This document shows, one piece after another, positions 27,571 through 35,263 of a stretch of DNA of 64,000 nt. The position numbers and the translations under genes were made by a program. The stretch covers positions 1 through 64,000 of the forward strand of contig JADJQA010000002.1 in NCBI GenBank assembly GCA_016712985.1, given 5' to 3'. The notes beneath the pieces are model-generated. The model made no database searches and was not told where the DNA came from. It saw only the letters and a list, made by a program, of their open reading frames with translations. This stretch comes from Sulfuritalea sp. GTDB lineage: Bacteria; Pseudomonadota; Gammaproteobacteria; Burkholderiales; Rhodocyclaceae. Each line of letters begins with the position of its first letter. The stretch's first letter is position 1.

Positions 27571-28115
27571 ATGAACGCACAACAGACACACGCCCAGACA
27601 GAGAATGCTTCCAGCAAAATGTGCGCCCCGGTTGGCGCCAGGCAGCGCGAAAGGCTTCAGGAAATCCGTTCTGCTCGGCCTGCTGGTTGCGGTCGGAACC
27701 CTCGGCGCTACGGCCCTGTTGAGTCTCGCCAACGCCCCCGCGATTGCCGCCCAGTCGGTACCCGAGGCCATTACCGAGGGCGACACCGACGCGGAAGCCA
27801 TGCTTCACGCTCAGGAAATGTTGAGCCTCAGCTTGCGTGGCCGCATCGAAGACGGTCAGCATATCCCGTTGCCTTCCACCGAAAAAGGGAAGCAGGCGCA
27901 TCTGGTAGCGCCTGATGCGCTGGCGCAGCCGGCGGTGCTCCTTCGACTCGCACGCGGCAACCGGCCCCTGGCGGACCTCGCCCCCGCGATGGAAACCTCA
28001 TGGGCTGCCGCCCAGCATCTGGAAGACCCGCATCACTGGCCGAGCCTGCAACAGTCTGACCGCGCCGCCAAGGTGTTGGGCAAGCCCCTGGTCTTGTCGC
28101 TGGAGCAAACGATCG
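27571..28115 (+). pseudogene. chimeric remnant: export leader joined to a HicB antitoxin fragment
   Basis: An ATG at 27571 with GAGGAG upstream starts MNAQQTHAQTENASSKM. After a frame change near 27620 the sequence reads FRKSVLLGLLVAVGTLGATA, a membrane anchor or signal peptide, and ALLSLANAPAIAAQS. It then passes straight into the middle of a HicB antitoxin: PEAITEGDTDAEAMLHAQEM, GRIEDGQHIPLPS and ALLIRLARGNRPL-like text, to LEDPHHWPSLQQ. The HicB N-terminus and any HicA toxin are absent. It is a deletion join of two unrelated genes, so a function is unlikely. Confidence 0.6.
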
Positions 28116-28120
28116 ACGTT

Positions 28121-29150
28121 CTATTGCCGGCGACGCAGGGTTGCCGAGGGCAATTCGCCGAACAGCGCGCGATAGTCGTTGCAGAAGTGCGACAGATGCC
28201 AGAACCCCCAGCGGGCGGCAACGTTGGCAATCTGCACGGCGCCATGGGTGGCGGCCCGAAGTTCGCGACGGACGTTGTTGAGGCGGATCGCTCGCAGGAA
28301 ATCCACCGGGTTGGTACCGATCACTTCCTGAAAGCAATATTGCAGCGTGCGCCGGCTGACGCCAAGGTGCTCGCAGAGATCGCCAATGGTCACGGGTTCC
28401 TGGAGGTTGGCGAGGACATGGTCGCGCGCGGTCGACGATCTTCTTGCGGGCGCTACGGCCGGGGAGCGAGGTGGCAACATCGCTTGCCGGCTGCATCGTA
28501 GCCTGCAGGTGACCGACCAGGGTCGAGCGCAGGGTCTTCTGAATCTGTGGGGCTTCGAGGCGCAAGGGGTCGGCGTCGAGCGCATCGAAAATGTCGATCA
28601 GCAGCGTTCGCAGTTGCTGCAAGTGCTCGTTGCACGGCAGCACGTGCGGCCTGTCTGCTCGCTCACTCGCCATGGGCTGGGCAGCCGGCTCGACTATCGA
28701 GTGGTAGCAGTTGGCAGTGACCGCGATGCCGACCACGTCGAACGAGCGCGGCGTGCGCAGCTCGAAATCCTGATCCTGGCCGATGGCCAGCATCCCGTCC
28801 ATCCCGAGCCGCTCGTCGCAAAAGAATCCGTCGGCATCCATCTCGAGCGGCACACCAAAAGTGCCGGCGCCGCTCCATGCCCGCCCTCGCTGCAATACCG
28901 CCTGGTTGGTGGTCTCGCGAAAAAGCTGCATGTCTCCCAGCCAGATTTCACGCAACACTCCCTGAAATCGGCCGGCCGTCAACTGGTCATAACTCTGCTG
29001 TCACTTTTCGAGGCTCTAGGCGTGGGCGTCGGCATCCTCGGAAAAGGTTTTGCGGAACAGCGCTGCCTGATCCGGCGCCGAAGCAATGCTACTCGCCAGC
29101 GCCTCGGCGAGGACGACTTCAGACTCGATGTGTCGGGCAAGTTTGGGCAT
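28121..29150 (-). pseudogene. AraC-family transcriptional regulator, two stops and a frameshift
   Basis: AraC regulators bind DNA through two C-terminal helix-turn-helix motifs. The DNA-binding part is clear: EPVTIGDLCEHLGVSRRTLQ, then YCFQEVIGTNPVDFLRAIRL and WGFWHLSHFCNDYRALFGEL. The ligand part reads FSEDADAHA, TAG, SLEK, TGA, QQSYDQLTAGRFQG, so two stop codons interrupt it. At about 28437 a frame change follows KKIVDRA; one CG pair is missing from a CG run. The expected start is the ATG at 29150. Because of the stops it is likely a real pseudogene. It may once have controlled the amine dehydrogenase genes. Confidence 0.8.
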
Positions 29151-29493
29151 GACGTTCCCGGGCTTTTGCAGTGCCTGCTTGGGTTTTCACTGTAGCGCAT
29201 AGCGGTTCGGGGAGCAAATGCACCCGGAGCAGTCTTGTTCATGAAGAGCGCATGTCCGCTGCAAGCCCTTGCCAATGAGGTCATTGGGGCTTTCCCCTTC
29301 ATCCGATGGTGCGTCGCAGCATGTTCTGTTGCATTCTGTTGCTATTTCGCACATTGCCAATTTTGGATAACGCGCTGGGTTGAACATTCGTTAGATTGCT
29401 TGGCGGTACTCGCAATCCGCGGCCTCAACACCGCGTGCCTTTGTTGTCGAGATTGGTAGCGCAAACCTGAAGCTGTCAGGAGTGGTTGTCGTG
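29151..29493. other. spacer with no recognisable gene
   Basis: No gene or RNA is recognised. From about 29453 the sequence (GGTAGCGCAA, then CTGTCAGGAG) resembles the leader ahead of the intact amine dehydrogenase large-subunit gene at 30006-30049. The duplication described next therefore includes the upstream region. Confidence 0.5.
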
Positions 29494-29892
29494 ATGTTTT
29501 CCCAAGCACTCAATCTTGTTGTCATTGGCCTGATGCTCGGTCTGGGGGCTTCCGCGGCCCGCGCCGAATTGCCGGTCGATACGATCGGAGTTGTCACGCT
29601 GACGTCATGGCGCTGGGAAATACGTGTTGCCACCGCCCATTTCACAAAGCTCAAGCGCGGCGAGTGCCGCGCGCAGGTTTTCTCGATGTCGCCGGCCGGT
29701 GTCGCCTTCAAAAGCGAGGAAACCCGGGCAGACATTTCATCTTCGAGCAATGTGGGATCGATCATGTTGGTTGAGGACTTTGCAAGGACAAGAAAGTCCA
29801 GCATAGCGCTTGCACAGGCCGCAGCTCCGTCGATGTTGCACGGCAATGGTGCGGCGGGTTCGGGTTTGATGCGCGGTTTGGTGCGTGGATGA
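29494..29892 (+). pseudogene. truncated duplicate of the amine dehydrogenase large-subunit gene
   Basis: The first 35 or so codons (MFSQALNLVVIGLMLGLGAS, then ELPVDTIGVVTL) copy the signal peptide and mature N-terminus of the gene at 30061. The copy then skips about 60 codons, resuming at EIRVATAHFTKLKRGE, which matches EILVATAYFTKLNRGE. After about 29680 homology stops and the rest of the frame looks random. The internal deletion removed the first blades of the propeller. The copy is probably a decayed tandem duplicate. Confidence 0.75.
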
Positions 29893-29947
29893 TTGGCGCT
29901 ATCCAGGCTGATCAAATCAAAACATGATGTTAAGAAAAAAAGTGGTC

Positions 29948-29963
29948 TGGCACGGTCTCTGCA
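29948..29963 (+). promoter_or_regulatory. sigma-54 (-24/-12) promoter of the amine dehydrogenase operon
   Basis: TGGCACGGTCTCTGCA fits the consensus TGGCACG-N4-TTGCA except for one base. The invariant GG (29949-29950) and GC (29961-29962) are separated by exactly 10 bases. It lies about 100 bases upstream of the large-subunit start in a gene-free stretch. Sigma-54 promoters need an enhancer-binding activator; none is encoded nearby. Confidence 0.75.
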
Positions 29964-30060
29964 TCAGATGAATTTAAACAACTGTGTGGCGGTTGACGCC
30001 GAAATGGGTAGCGCAACTTGAAACTGTCGCAACCCGAAATTGTCAGGAGGGGTCGTCGTG

Positions 30061-31212
30061 ATGTTTCCAAAAGCACTTAATGCTGCTGCCGTTGGCCTGG
30101 CGCTTGGCTTGGCCGCTTCCGCGGCCTGCGCCGAATTGCCGGTCGATACGCTCGGAGTCGCCACGCTGCCACCGGCCGATCCCTACCGCCTGTATCTGTC
30201 TGACATGGTCATCTCCCACTTCGTCGATGGCAAACTGCTGATCATCGATGGCAAGACTTTCAAGGTTCAGGGTCACGTGGCACTGGGGCTGGCGGGGCAC
30301 GCCACGCTATCGCCCGATCGCTCGGAAATACTGGTTGCCACCGCCTACTTCACCAAGCTCAACCGCGGCGAGCGATTCGCCGAATTGAACGTATATGACG
30401 CAATCACGCTGAAGCTGAAGGCGGAGATCAGCGTGCCCTCGAAGCACTCCCAGTCGATGCCTTACCGAGGAGCGGTGCGCAGCTCGGCCGATGGGCGTTT
30501 CGTCTTCATGCAGAACGCGACGCCGGCCAGCTCGGTGACGGTGGTTGACCGTACGGCCGGCAAATTCGCCAGTGAAGTGCCCACCCCCGGTTGCTGGATG
30601 ATCTATCCGGCGCAGAGCAGCCCAAACCGCTTCTCCACGCTGTGCGGCGACGGCACGATGCTCACCGTGACACTCGACGGCGACGGCAAGGCGGCGAGCA
30701 GGAAGAAGAGCAGGAAGTTTTTCGATGCGGACGACGATGCCCTGTTCGTTTCCGCCGAGCAGAATGGCGACAACTACAGCTTCCTCTCGTTCAAGGGCAA
30801 TGTGCAGAATGTCAATGTCGGCGGCGAGGAAGCGATGCCCGGCGAACCGTGGCCGCTGGTCACGGCGGCCGATGTCAAGGCCGGCTGGAGACCCGGCGGT
30901 TACCAGCCGCTGACCATTCAACAGAAGAGCAATCGCCTGTATGTCGGCATGCATCCGAAAGGCAAGGAGGGCACCCACAAGGACGCCGCGAAGGAAATCT
31001 GGGCCTTCGATCTCGCCAGCAAAAAACGGATTGGGCGCGTGCCGGGGCATCATTCGACGGTCGTGTCGGTCACCCAGGGCGATGCACCGCGTCTCTACGG
31101 CTTGTCCACCGAAAAGGGAACCCTGGCGATGTTCGACGCCGGCCAGAAGCTGCGCCACATGAAGACGGAAGGCCCCTTCGCCGAGTTTGGCACGCAACTG
31201 GATCCGCAGTGA
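30061..31212 (+). CDS. mauB: TTQ amine dehydrogenase large (heavy) subunit
   Basis: The large subunit forms a seven-bladed propeller that holds the TTQ-bearing small subunit of methylamine or aralkylamine dehydrogenase in the periplasm. The 383-residue product has a signal peptide cut after AASAACA, then ELPVDTLGVATLPPADPYRL, FKVQGHVALGLAGHATLSPD, PGCWMIYPAQSSPNRFSTLC and SKKRIGRVPGHHSTVVSVTQ, all typical. AGGAGG lies 11 bases before the ATG; a GTG one codon earlier is possible. It is followed without a gap by mauE. The gene order large-E-D-small without mauF resembles the aromatic (aau) type rather than classical mau. Confidence 0.88.
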   Translation: MFPKALNAAAVGLALGLAASAACAELPVDTLGVATLPPADPYRLYLSDMVISHFVDGKLLIIDGKTFKVQGHVALGLAGHATLSPDRSEILVATAYFTKLNRGERFAELNVYDAITLKLKAEISVPSKHSQSMPYRGAVRSSADGRFVFMQNATPASSVTVVDRTAGKFASEVPTPGCWMIYPAQSSPNRFSTLCGDGTMLTVTLDGDGKAASRKKSRKFFDADDDALFVSAEQNGDNYSFLSFKGNVQNVNVGGEEAMPGEPWPLVTAADVKAGWRPGGYQPLTIQQKSNRLYVGMHPKGKEGTHKDAAKEIWAFDLASKKRIGRVPGHHSTVVSVTQGDAPRLYGLSTEKGTLAMFDAGQKLRHMKTEGPFAEFGTQLDPQ

Positions 31213-31775
31213 TGGATCTGGCCCATGTGCTGACGGATGCCGTGGTCGCGCGGGCCATCGGCGCCGCGCTGTCGGTGGTGCTGCTCGCCGGCGCATGGCA
31301 AAAGCTGCGTGACCGCGAACTCTTCCAGGCTGCGGTGGAAAACTATCAACTCGTGCCGGAGTCATGGCACCGCCCGGTCGCCACGGCTTTGCCGCTGCTC
31401 GAGCTGGCGGCCGGTGCCCTGCTGCTGCCGGCGTCGACGCGGACGATCGGCGCCTTCCTCGCGGCTGTCCTGCTTTTGGTGGTGACGGGTGCGGTGGCCA
31501 TCAACCTGTTGCGCGGGCGTCGCGACATCGACTGCGGCTGCGGCGGTTTGTCCGCTCACGTTGGCGAACAGACACTGAGCTGGGGGCTGGTGGTACGCAA
31601 TTTTCTGTTGATGGGAGCGGTGCTGGCATGCCTGCCGGACACGGAAACCCGCACCCTGGTCTGGATCGACTACCTGAGCGCGGCGGGAACCACGCTCGCC
31701 CTGCTGGGGCTCTACGTTTCCGCCAATCAACTGATGGCCAACCAACCCCGCCTGCAATCCCTGAGGATGCATTGA
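31212..31775 (+). CDS. mauE: MauE-type membrane protein for amine dehydrogenase maturation
   Basis: MauE is an inner-membrane protein related to the DsbD/VKOR-like redox helpers and needed, with MauD, for forming the many disulfides of the small subunit. The 187-residue product has about five membrane helices (AIGAALSVVLLAGAWQKL; TALPLLELAAGALLLPAST; FLAAVLLLVVTGAVAINLL) and the conserved Cys pair in RRDIDCGCGGLSAHVGEQTL. Its ATG overlaps the large-subunit stop (TGATG), so the genes are translationally coupled. Confidence 0.88.
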   Translation: MDLAHVLTDAVVARAIGAALSVVLLAGAWQKLRDRELFQAAVENYQLVPESWHRPVATALPLLELAAGALLLPASTRTIGAFLAAVLLLVVTGAVAINLLRGRRDIDCGCGGLSAHVGEQTLSWGLVVRNFLLMGAVLACLPDTETRTLVWIDYLSAAGTTLALLGLYVSANQLMANQPRLQSLRMH

Positions 31776-31776
31776 C

Positions 31777-32370
31777 ATGAGTGAAGCCCTGGTTGTCTCG
31801 AACATCGTCCTGTGGGCCGTGGTCCTTGCGCTGCTGGTTGTGGTACTGGCGCTCAGCCGCCAGGTTGGCATCCTGTACGAACGGATTGCCCCGATGGGCG
31901 CGCTGATGCTGGATCAGGGGCCAAAGGTCGGCGACGTCTCCCCGGTGTTCGGCCTCGAATCGCTCGGCGGCGGCTCGGTCGCGGTGGGCCTTTCCGCGCG
32001 CAAGATGAGCCAGCTCCTGTTCTTCCTGTCGCCAACCTGTCCGGTGTGCAAGAAGCTGCTGCCGATCCTGAAGTCGATCAGCGTCAGCGAGGGCAAATGG
32101 CTGGAACTGATATTCGCCAGCGACGGCGATCGGCCGGAGCAACTCGCCTTCTATCGCAAGGCCGGTCTGGGCGATTTCCCCTATGTGCTATCGACCGAGC
32201 TCGGCATGGCCTTCAAGGTTGGCCGTCTGCCCTACGCCGTGTTGATCGGCGAAGACGGCAAGGTGCGCGCCAAGGGCCTGGTGAATTCGCGCGAACAGAT
32301 CGAAAGCCTGTTTGAAGCCAAGGAACTCGGCGTCGCCTCGGTGCAGGAATTCATCGACCAGCGTGCGTGA
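31777..32370 (+). CDS. mauD: MauD-type thioredoxin-like maturation protein
   Basis: MauD is a membrane-tethered periplasmic thioredoxin-fold protein that probably forms or isomerises disulfides in the amine dehydrogenase small subunit. The 197-residue product has one N-terminal helix (VLWAVVLALLVVVLALSRQV) and the active-site SPTCPVCKKL with C88 and C91. The cis-proline segment is RLPYAVLIGEDG. It begins one base after the mauE stop. Confidence 0.9.
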   Translation: MSEALVVSNIVLWAVVLALLVVVLALSRQVGILYERIAPMGALMLDQGPKVGDVSPVFGLESLGGGSVAVGLSARKMSQLLFFLSPTCPVCKKLLPILKSISVSEGKWLELIFASDGDRPEQLAFYRKAGLGDFPYVLSTELGMAFKVGRLPYAVLIGEDGKVRAKGLVNSREQIESLFEAKELGVASVQEFIDQRA

Positions 32371-32397
32371 TGCAAGCTCAATCGCAAGGAGAGAACC

Positions 32398-32931
32398 ATG
32401 AAGTGGTTTGACGATTTTTTCGAGCAGCGGGCGCGCACGGCTGCACGGTCCATTTCCCGCCGCAGCGCACTGACGCGAATCGGCAAGCTGATGGTGGGGA
32501 GCGCCTTGCTGTTGCCCGTGCTGCCCTTCGATCGTATCGGCAAGGCCGTGGCGGCGGCGAAACAGACGGACAAGCGCAACGGCGACACGGCGTGCGAGTA
32601 CTGGCGCTATTGCGCAATCGATGGCTTTCTTTGCACCTGCTGCGGCGGAGGCATATCGACTTGCCCGCCGGGAACCGAGGTTTCCAAGGTGACCTGGGTC
32701 GGGACCTGCCACAATCCGAACGACGGCAAGGATTACCTGATCAGCTACAACGACTGCTGTGGCGCGACCACCTGCAATCGCTGCGGCTGCAATCGCAACG
32801 AGCGCGAGCGGCCCGGCTACCGGATGGGCGTGCACAGCGATATCAACTGGTGCATGGCCAACAGCTCGACGAACACCTATCACTGCACAGTGGCAGCGGT
32901 GGTGGGAACGGCGGACGACGGCAAGGGCTGA
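32398..32931 (+). CDS. mauA: TTQ amine dehydrogenase small (light) subunit
   Basis: This subunit carries tryptophan tryptophylquinone, made from two of its own tryptophans, and oxidises primary amines to aldehydes. The 177-residue precursor has a twin-arginine type leader (SISRRSALTRIGKLMVGSAL). W100 (KVTWVGTC) and W151 (INWCMAN) are 51 apart, exactly the spacing of W57 and W108 in Paracoccus MauA. D75 and D119 (ISYNDCCG) line up with its D32 and D76, the biogenesis and catalytic acids. Fourteen cysteines follow the leader, as expected for the disulfide-rich fold. Whether the substrate is methylamine or an aromatic amine cannot be told from sequence; the symbol reflects the family. Confidence 0.92.
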   Translation: MKWFDDFFEQRARTAARSISRRSALTRIGKLMVGSALLLPVLPFDRIGKAVAAAKQTDKRNGDTACEYWRYCAIDGFLCTCCGGGISTCPPGTEVSKVTWVGTCHNPNDGKDYLISYNDCCGATTCNRCGCNRNERERPGYRMGVHSDINWCMANSSTNTYHCTVAAVVGTADDGKG

Positions 32932-32934
32932 AGC

Positions 32935-33393
32935 GTGCGCTGGCGCCGCAACCACCTCCTGATCACTTGTGCGCTGCTGGCTTGCGTCGGCAGCGGGCCG
33001 GTCAGCGCCGACGGCGCCGCGCTCTACACGACACACTGCGTCGCCTGTCATCAGCCCGACGGCAACGGCGCCGAGGGTCTCGCGCCGCCTGTGGCCGGCG
33101 TGCTGGGCAAACTGGCCGGGGTGCCGGGCGGCCGCGAATACCTTGCCCAGGTAATGGTTTCCGGCATGGTTGGGAAGATCACCTCGCGCGGCGTCAAGTA
33201 CGACGGCAGCATGCCCGCGGTGGCCTTGACCGACGAAGAGATGGCGTCTGTCATGGGCTACGTGCTGAGCACCTTCAATGCCAGTTCCGAGGAAATCCCC
33301 GCCGCACTGTTTGCCAAGGCACGCGGCAAGCGAATGCAGCCCGCGGCAGTGCGCAAGCAGCGTGAGCGAATTCGTGCGGAAGTCGGGGAATAG
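32935..33393 (+). CDS. c-type cytochrome, probable electron acceptor of the amine dehydrogenase
   Basis: This 152-residue monohaem cytochrome c has a signal peptide (LLITCALLACVGSGPVSA) and the haem site CVACH at residues 35-39, then QPDGNGAEGLAPPVAGVLGK. A methionine in YDGSMPAVALTDEE is the probable sixth ligand. It starts with GTG 3 bases after the small-subunit stop, so it is in the operon. In the aromatic amine dehydrogenase cluster a cytochrome gene also follows the small-subunit gene, where methylamine clusters have amicyanin. A role in taking electrons from TTQ is an inference. Confidence 0.85.
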   Translation: MRWRRNHLLITCALLACVGSGPVSADGAALYTTHCVACHQPDGNGAEGLAPPVAGVLGKLAGVPGGREYLAQVMVSGMVGKITSRGVKYDGSMPAVALTDEEMASVMGYVLSTFNASSEEIPAALFAKARGKRMQPAAVRKQRERIRAEVGE

Positions 33394-33396
33394 CGG

Positions 33397-33837
33397 ATGA
33401 CAGCGTGCCGGAAGCCGATGCTCTGGCTGCCATTGCTGGCGGTGCTGTTGCCGCTCGCGGCGCTGGCCGGCGAGCGTCCGCGCACCAACTTTCTGCTGCA
33501 CTGCTCGGGATGCCATCAGCCGGACGGCAGCGGCAGTGCGCAAAACGGCATTCCCAACATGAAGGATCGTGTCGGGCACTTTCTGCGACTGCCAGAGGGC
33601 CGGGCATTTCTGGTTCAGGTGCCGGGCACCGCGCAATCGTCCCTGGGCGATGGCGAAACAGCCGAGTTGCTTAACTGGATGGTGGTGGCCCTGAGTCCGC
33701 ATGCCGTACCAGCGAATCTGTTGCCTTATACGCGAGACGAGGTAGCCCGCCTGCGCGCAACTCCGCTCAATGACGTCGCCGCGGTACGGGCGTCGGTGGT
33801 CGGGCGCTTGCAGCAAATGGGCTACAAGATCGAATAA
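33397..33837 (+). CDS. second c-type cytochrome of the amine dehydrogenase operon
   Basis: A signal peptide (LWLPLLAVLLPLAALAG) precedes CSGCH at residues 36-40 in this 146-residue protein. The text QPDGSGSAQNGIPNMKDRVG, then FLRLPEGRAFLVQVPGTAQ, has no classic MP axial-ligand segment, though a methionine follows PN. It lies 3 bases after the previous cytochrome gene and is only weakly like it. It could be a partner in TTQ biogenesis (no mauG diheme enzyme is present) or a further electron carrier; the sequence does not decide. Confidence 0.75.
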   Translation: MTACRKPMLWLPLLAVLLPLAALAGERPRTNFLLHCSGCHQPDGSGSAQNGIPNMKDRVGHFLRLPEGRAFLVQVPGTAQSSLGDGETAELLNWMVVALSPHAVPANLLPYTRDEVARLRATPLNDVAAVRASVVGRLQQMGYKIE

Positions 33838-33861
33838 CTTATCAATAGAAGGGGGAGCGAG

Positions 33862-35231
33862 ATGAAGTCGAAACGCAAGCTGTTGCAGTCAACCCTGTCG
33901 GCCGCAGTGCTGATGTTTTTGGCCGGCGGCGCCCAGGCCGCGGTATCCGAATCCGAGGCGGCCAAGCTGGGCAAGGAGTTGACCCCTGTCGGCGCAGAGC
34001 GTGCCGGCAACAAGGAAGGCAGCATCCCGGAATTCAAGGGCGGCACGCCGAAGGGAACGCGAAAGATCAGCGACCCGCGGGTCGACCCCTTTGCCGCCGA
34101 CAAGCCACTGTTCTCGATCGACGCGACGAATGTCGACAAGTACAAGGACAAGCTGACGGCCGGCCAGATCGAACTGCTCAAGACGCGCAAGGGCTACCGC
34201 ATGGATGTCTATCCGACGCACCGCTCCTGCGGCTATCCGGAGCTGATCAACGAGCGGACCAAGAAGAACGCGACCCTGGCCAAGCTCACCACCGACGGCA
34301 AGGACGGCCTCGCCGCCGCACTCGGCGGCGCCTTCCCTTCCCCATTCCGAAGAACGGGGCCGAGGCGGTCTGGAACCATCGACTGCGCTGGCAGGGCACG
34401 GGCCGCTTCGAGTACTACCAGACCAACTTCATCAATCCGGACGGTACCTTCTATGGCCTGGCCCAGGACCAGGTGACCCTGATGCCCTTTGCCTCGACCA
34501 AGGCCAATGCGCCCGAGGACGTCGGCGACGCACAGATGAAGATCCTCAACACCGCGACCGCCCCGCCCTCGCGCACCGGCGAGGTAATTCTTGCGCACTA
34601 CTTCATGAACAAGGCCAACGACGCCTGGATGTATTTTCCTGGCCAGCGCCGCGTCCGCCGTTTGCCGGCCTTCGACTACGACAACCCGATTCCGGGCTAC
34701 GAGAACCTCGAGACCGCCGACCAGTACCCGATGTTCGCCGGCAGCCTCGACCGATACGACTGGAAGCTGGTCGGCAAGCAGGAACTGTACGTGCCGTACA
34801 ACAGCTTCAAGTTCGTCGCCAAGCGCCCGGTCAAGGATGTCTATGGCGGCCTTTACCCGAATCGCGACCTGATCCGCTACGAGCTGCACCGCGTCTGGAA
34901 GGTCGAGGCGACGTTAAAGCAGGGCATGCGCCACATGTTCGCCAAGCGGACTTTCTATCTTGATGAAGACACCTGGATGCTGCTCAATGCCGACCAGTAC
35001 GACGCCCAGGGCAAGCTGTGGCGGGTGATGGAGGGCTCGATCTATCCGGCGATCGAACTCGGCGCCTGCGTCAGCCAGGAATTCATGTCCTGGGATCTGA
35101 ACGTCAACCGCTACATGGCCGAGAACTCGACACAGGAAGCCAAGCCGACCGACTGGTTGGCCGGCGACGAAGGACGCATCGATGCCAAGCGTTTCAGTCC
35201 CGACGAACTGCGCCGTGCCGGCGAGCGCTGA
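33862..35231 (+). CDS. DUF1329 (LolA-like) periplasmic protein, one apparent frameshift
   Basis: DUF1329 proteins are periplasmic and LolA-like and usually sit beside DUF1302 barrels and RND exporters. A signal peptide (LLQSTLSAAVLMFLAGGAQA) is followed by SEAAKLGKELTPVGAERAGN, and later by YFMNKANDAWMYFPGQRRVR, RLPAFDYDNPIPGYENLETA and YVPYNSFKF. At 34335-34338 the frame changes: GGAFP should continue FPIPKNGAEAVW in the next frame. One missing C in TTCCCC explains it and restores 456 residues. A ribosome site (GGGGGAG) precedes the ATG. Confidence 0.85.
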
Positions 35232-35263
35232 TCCGCGCCAACCGATAAGAGGAGGATGACATC

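Noticed and set aside
29391..29915. 174-codon minus-strand frame near the truncated duplicate
   Set aside because: It is the reverse of the decayed large-subunit copy and shows no protein family features.
34335..34338. Programmed frameshift in the DUF1329 gene
   Set aside because: No slippery heptamer or stimulatory structure is seen, and a single lost C in a run explains it.
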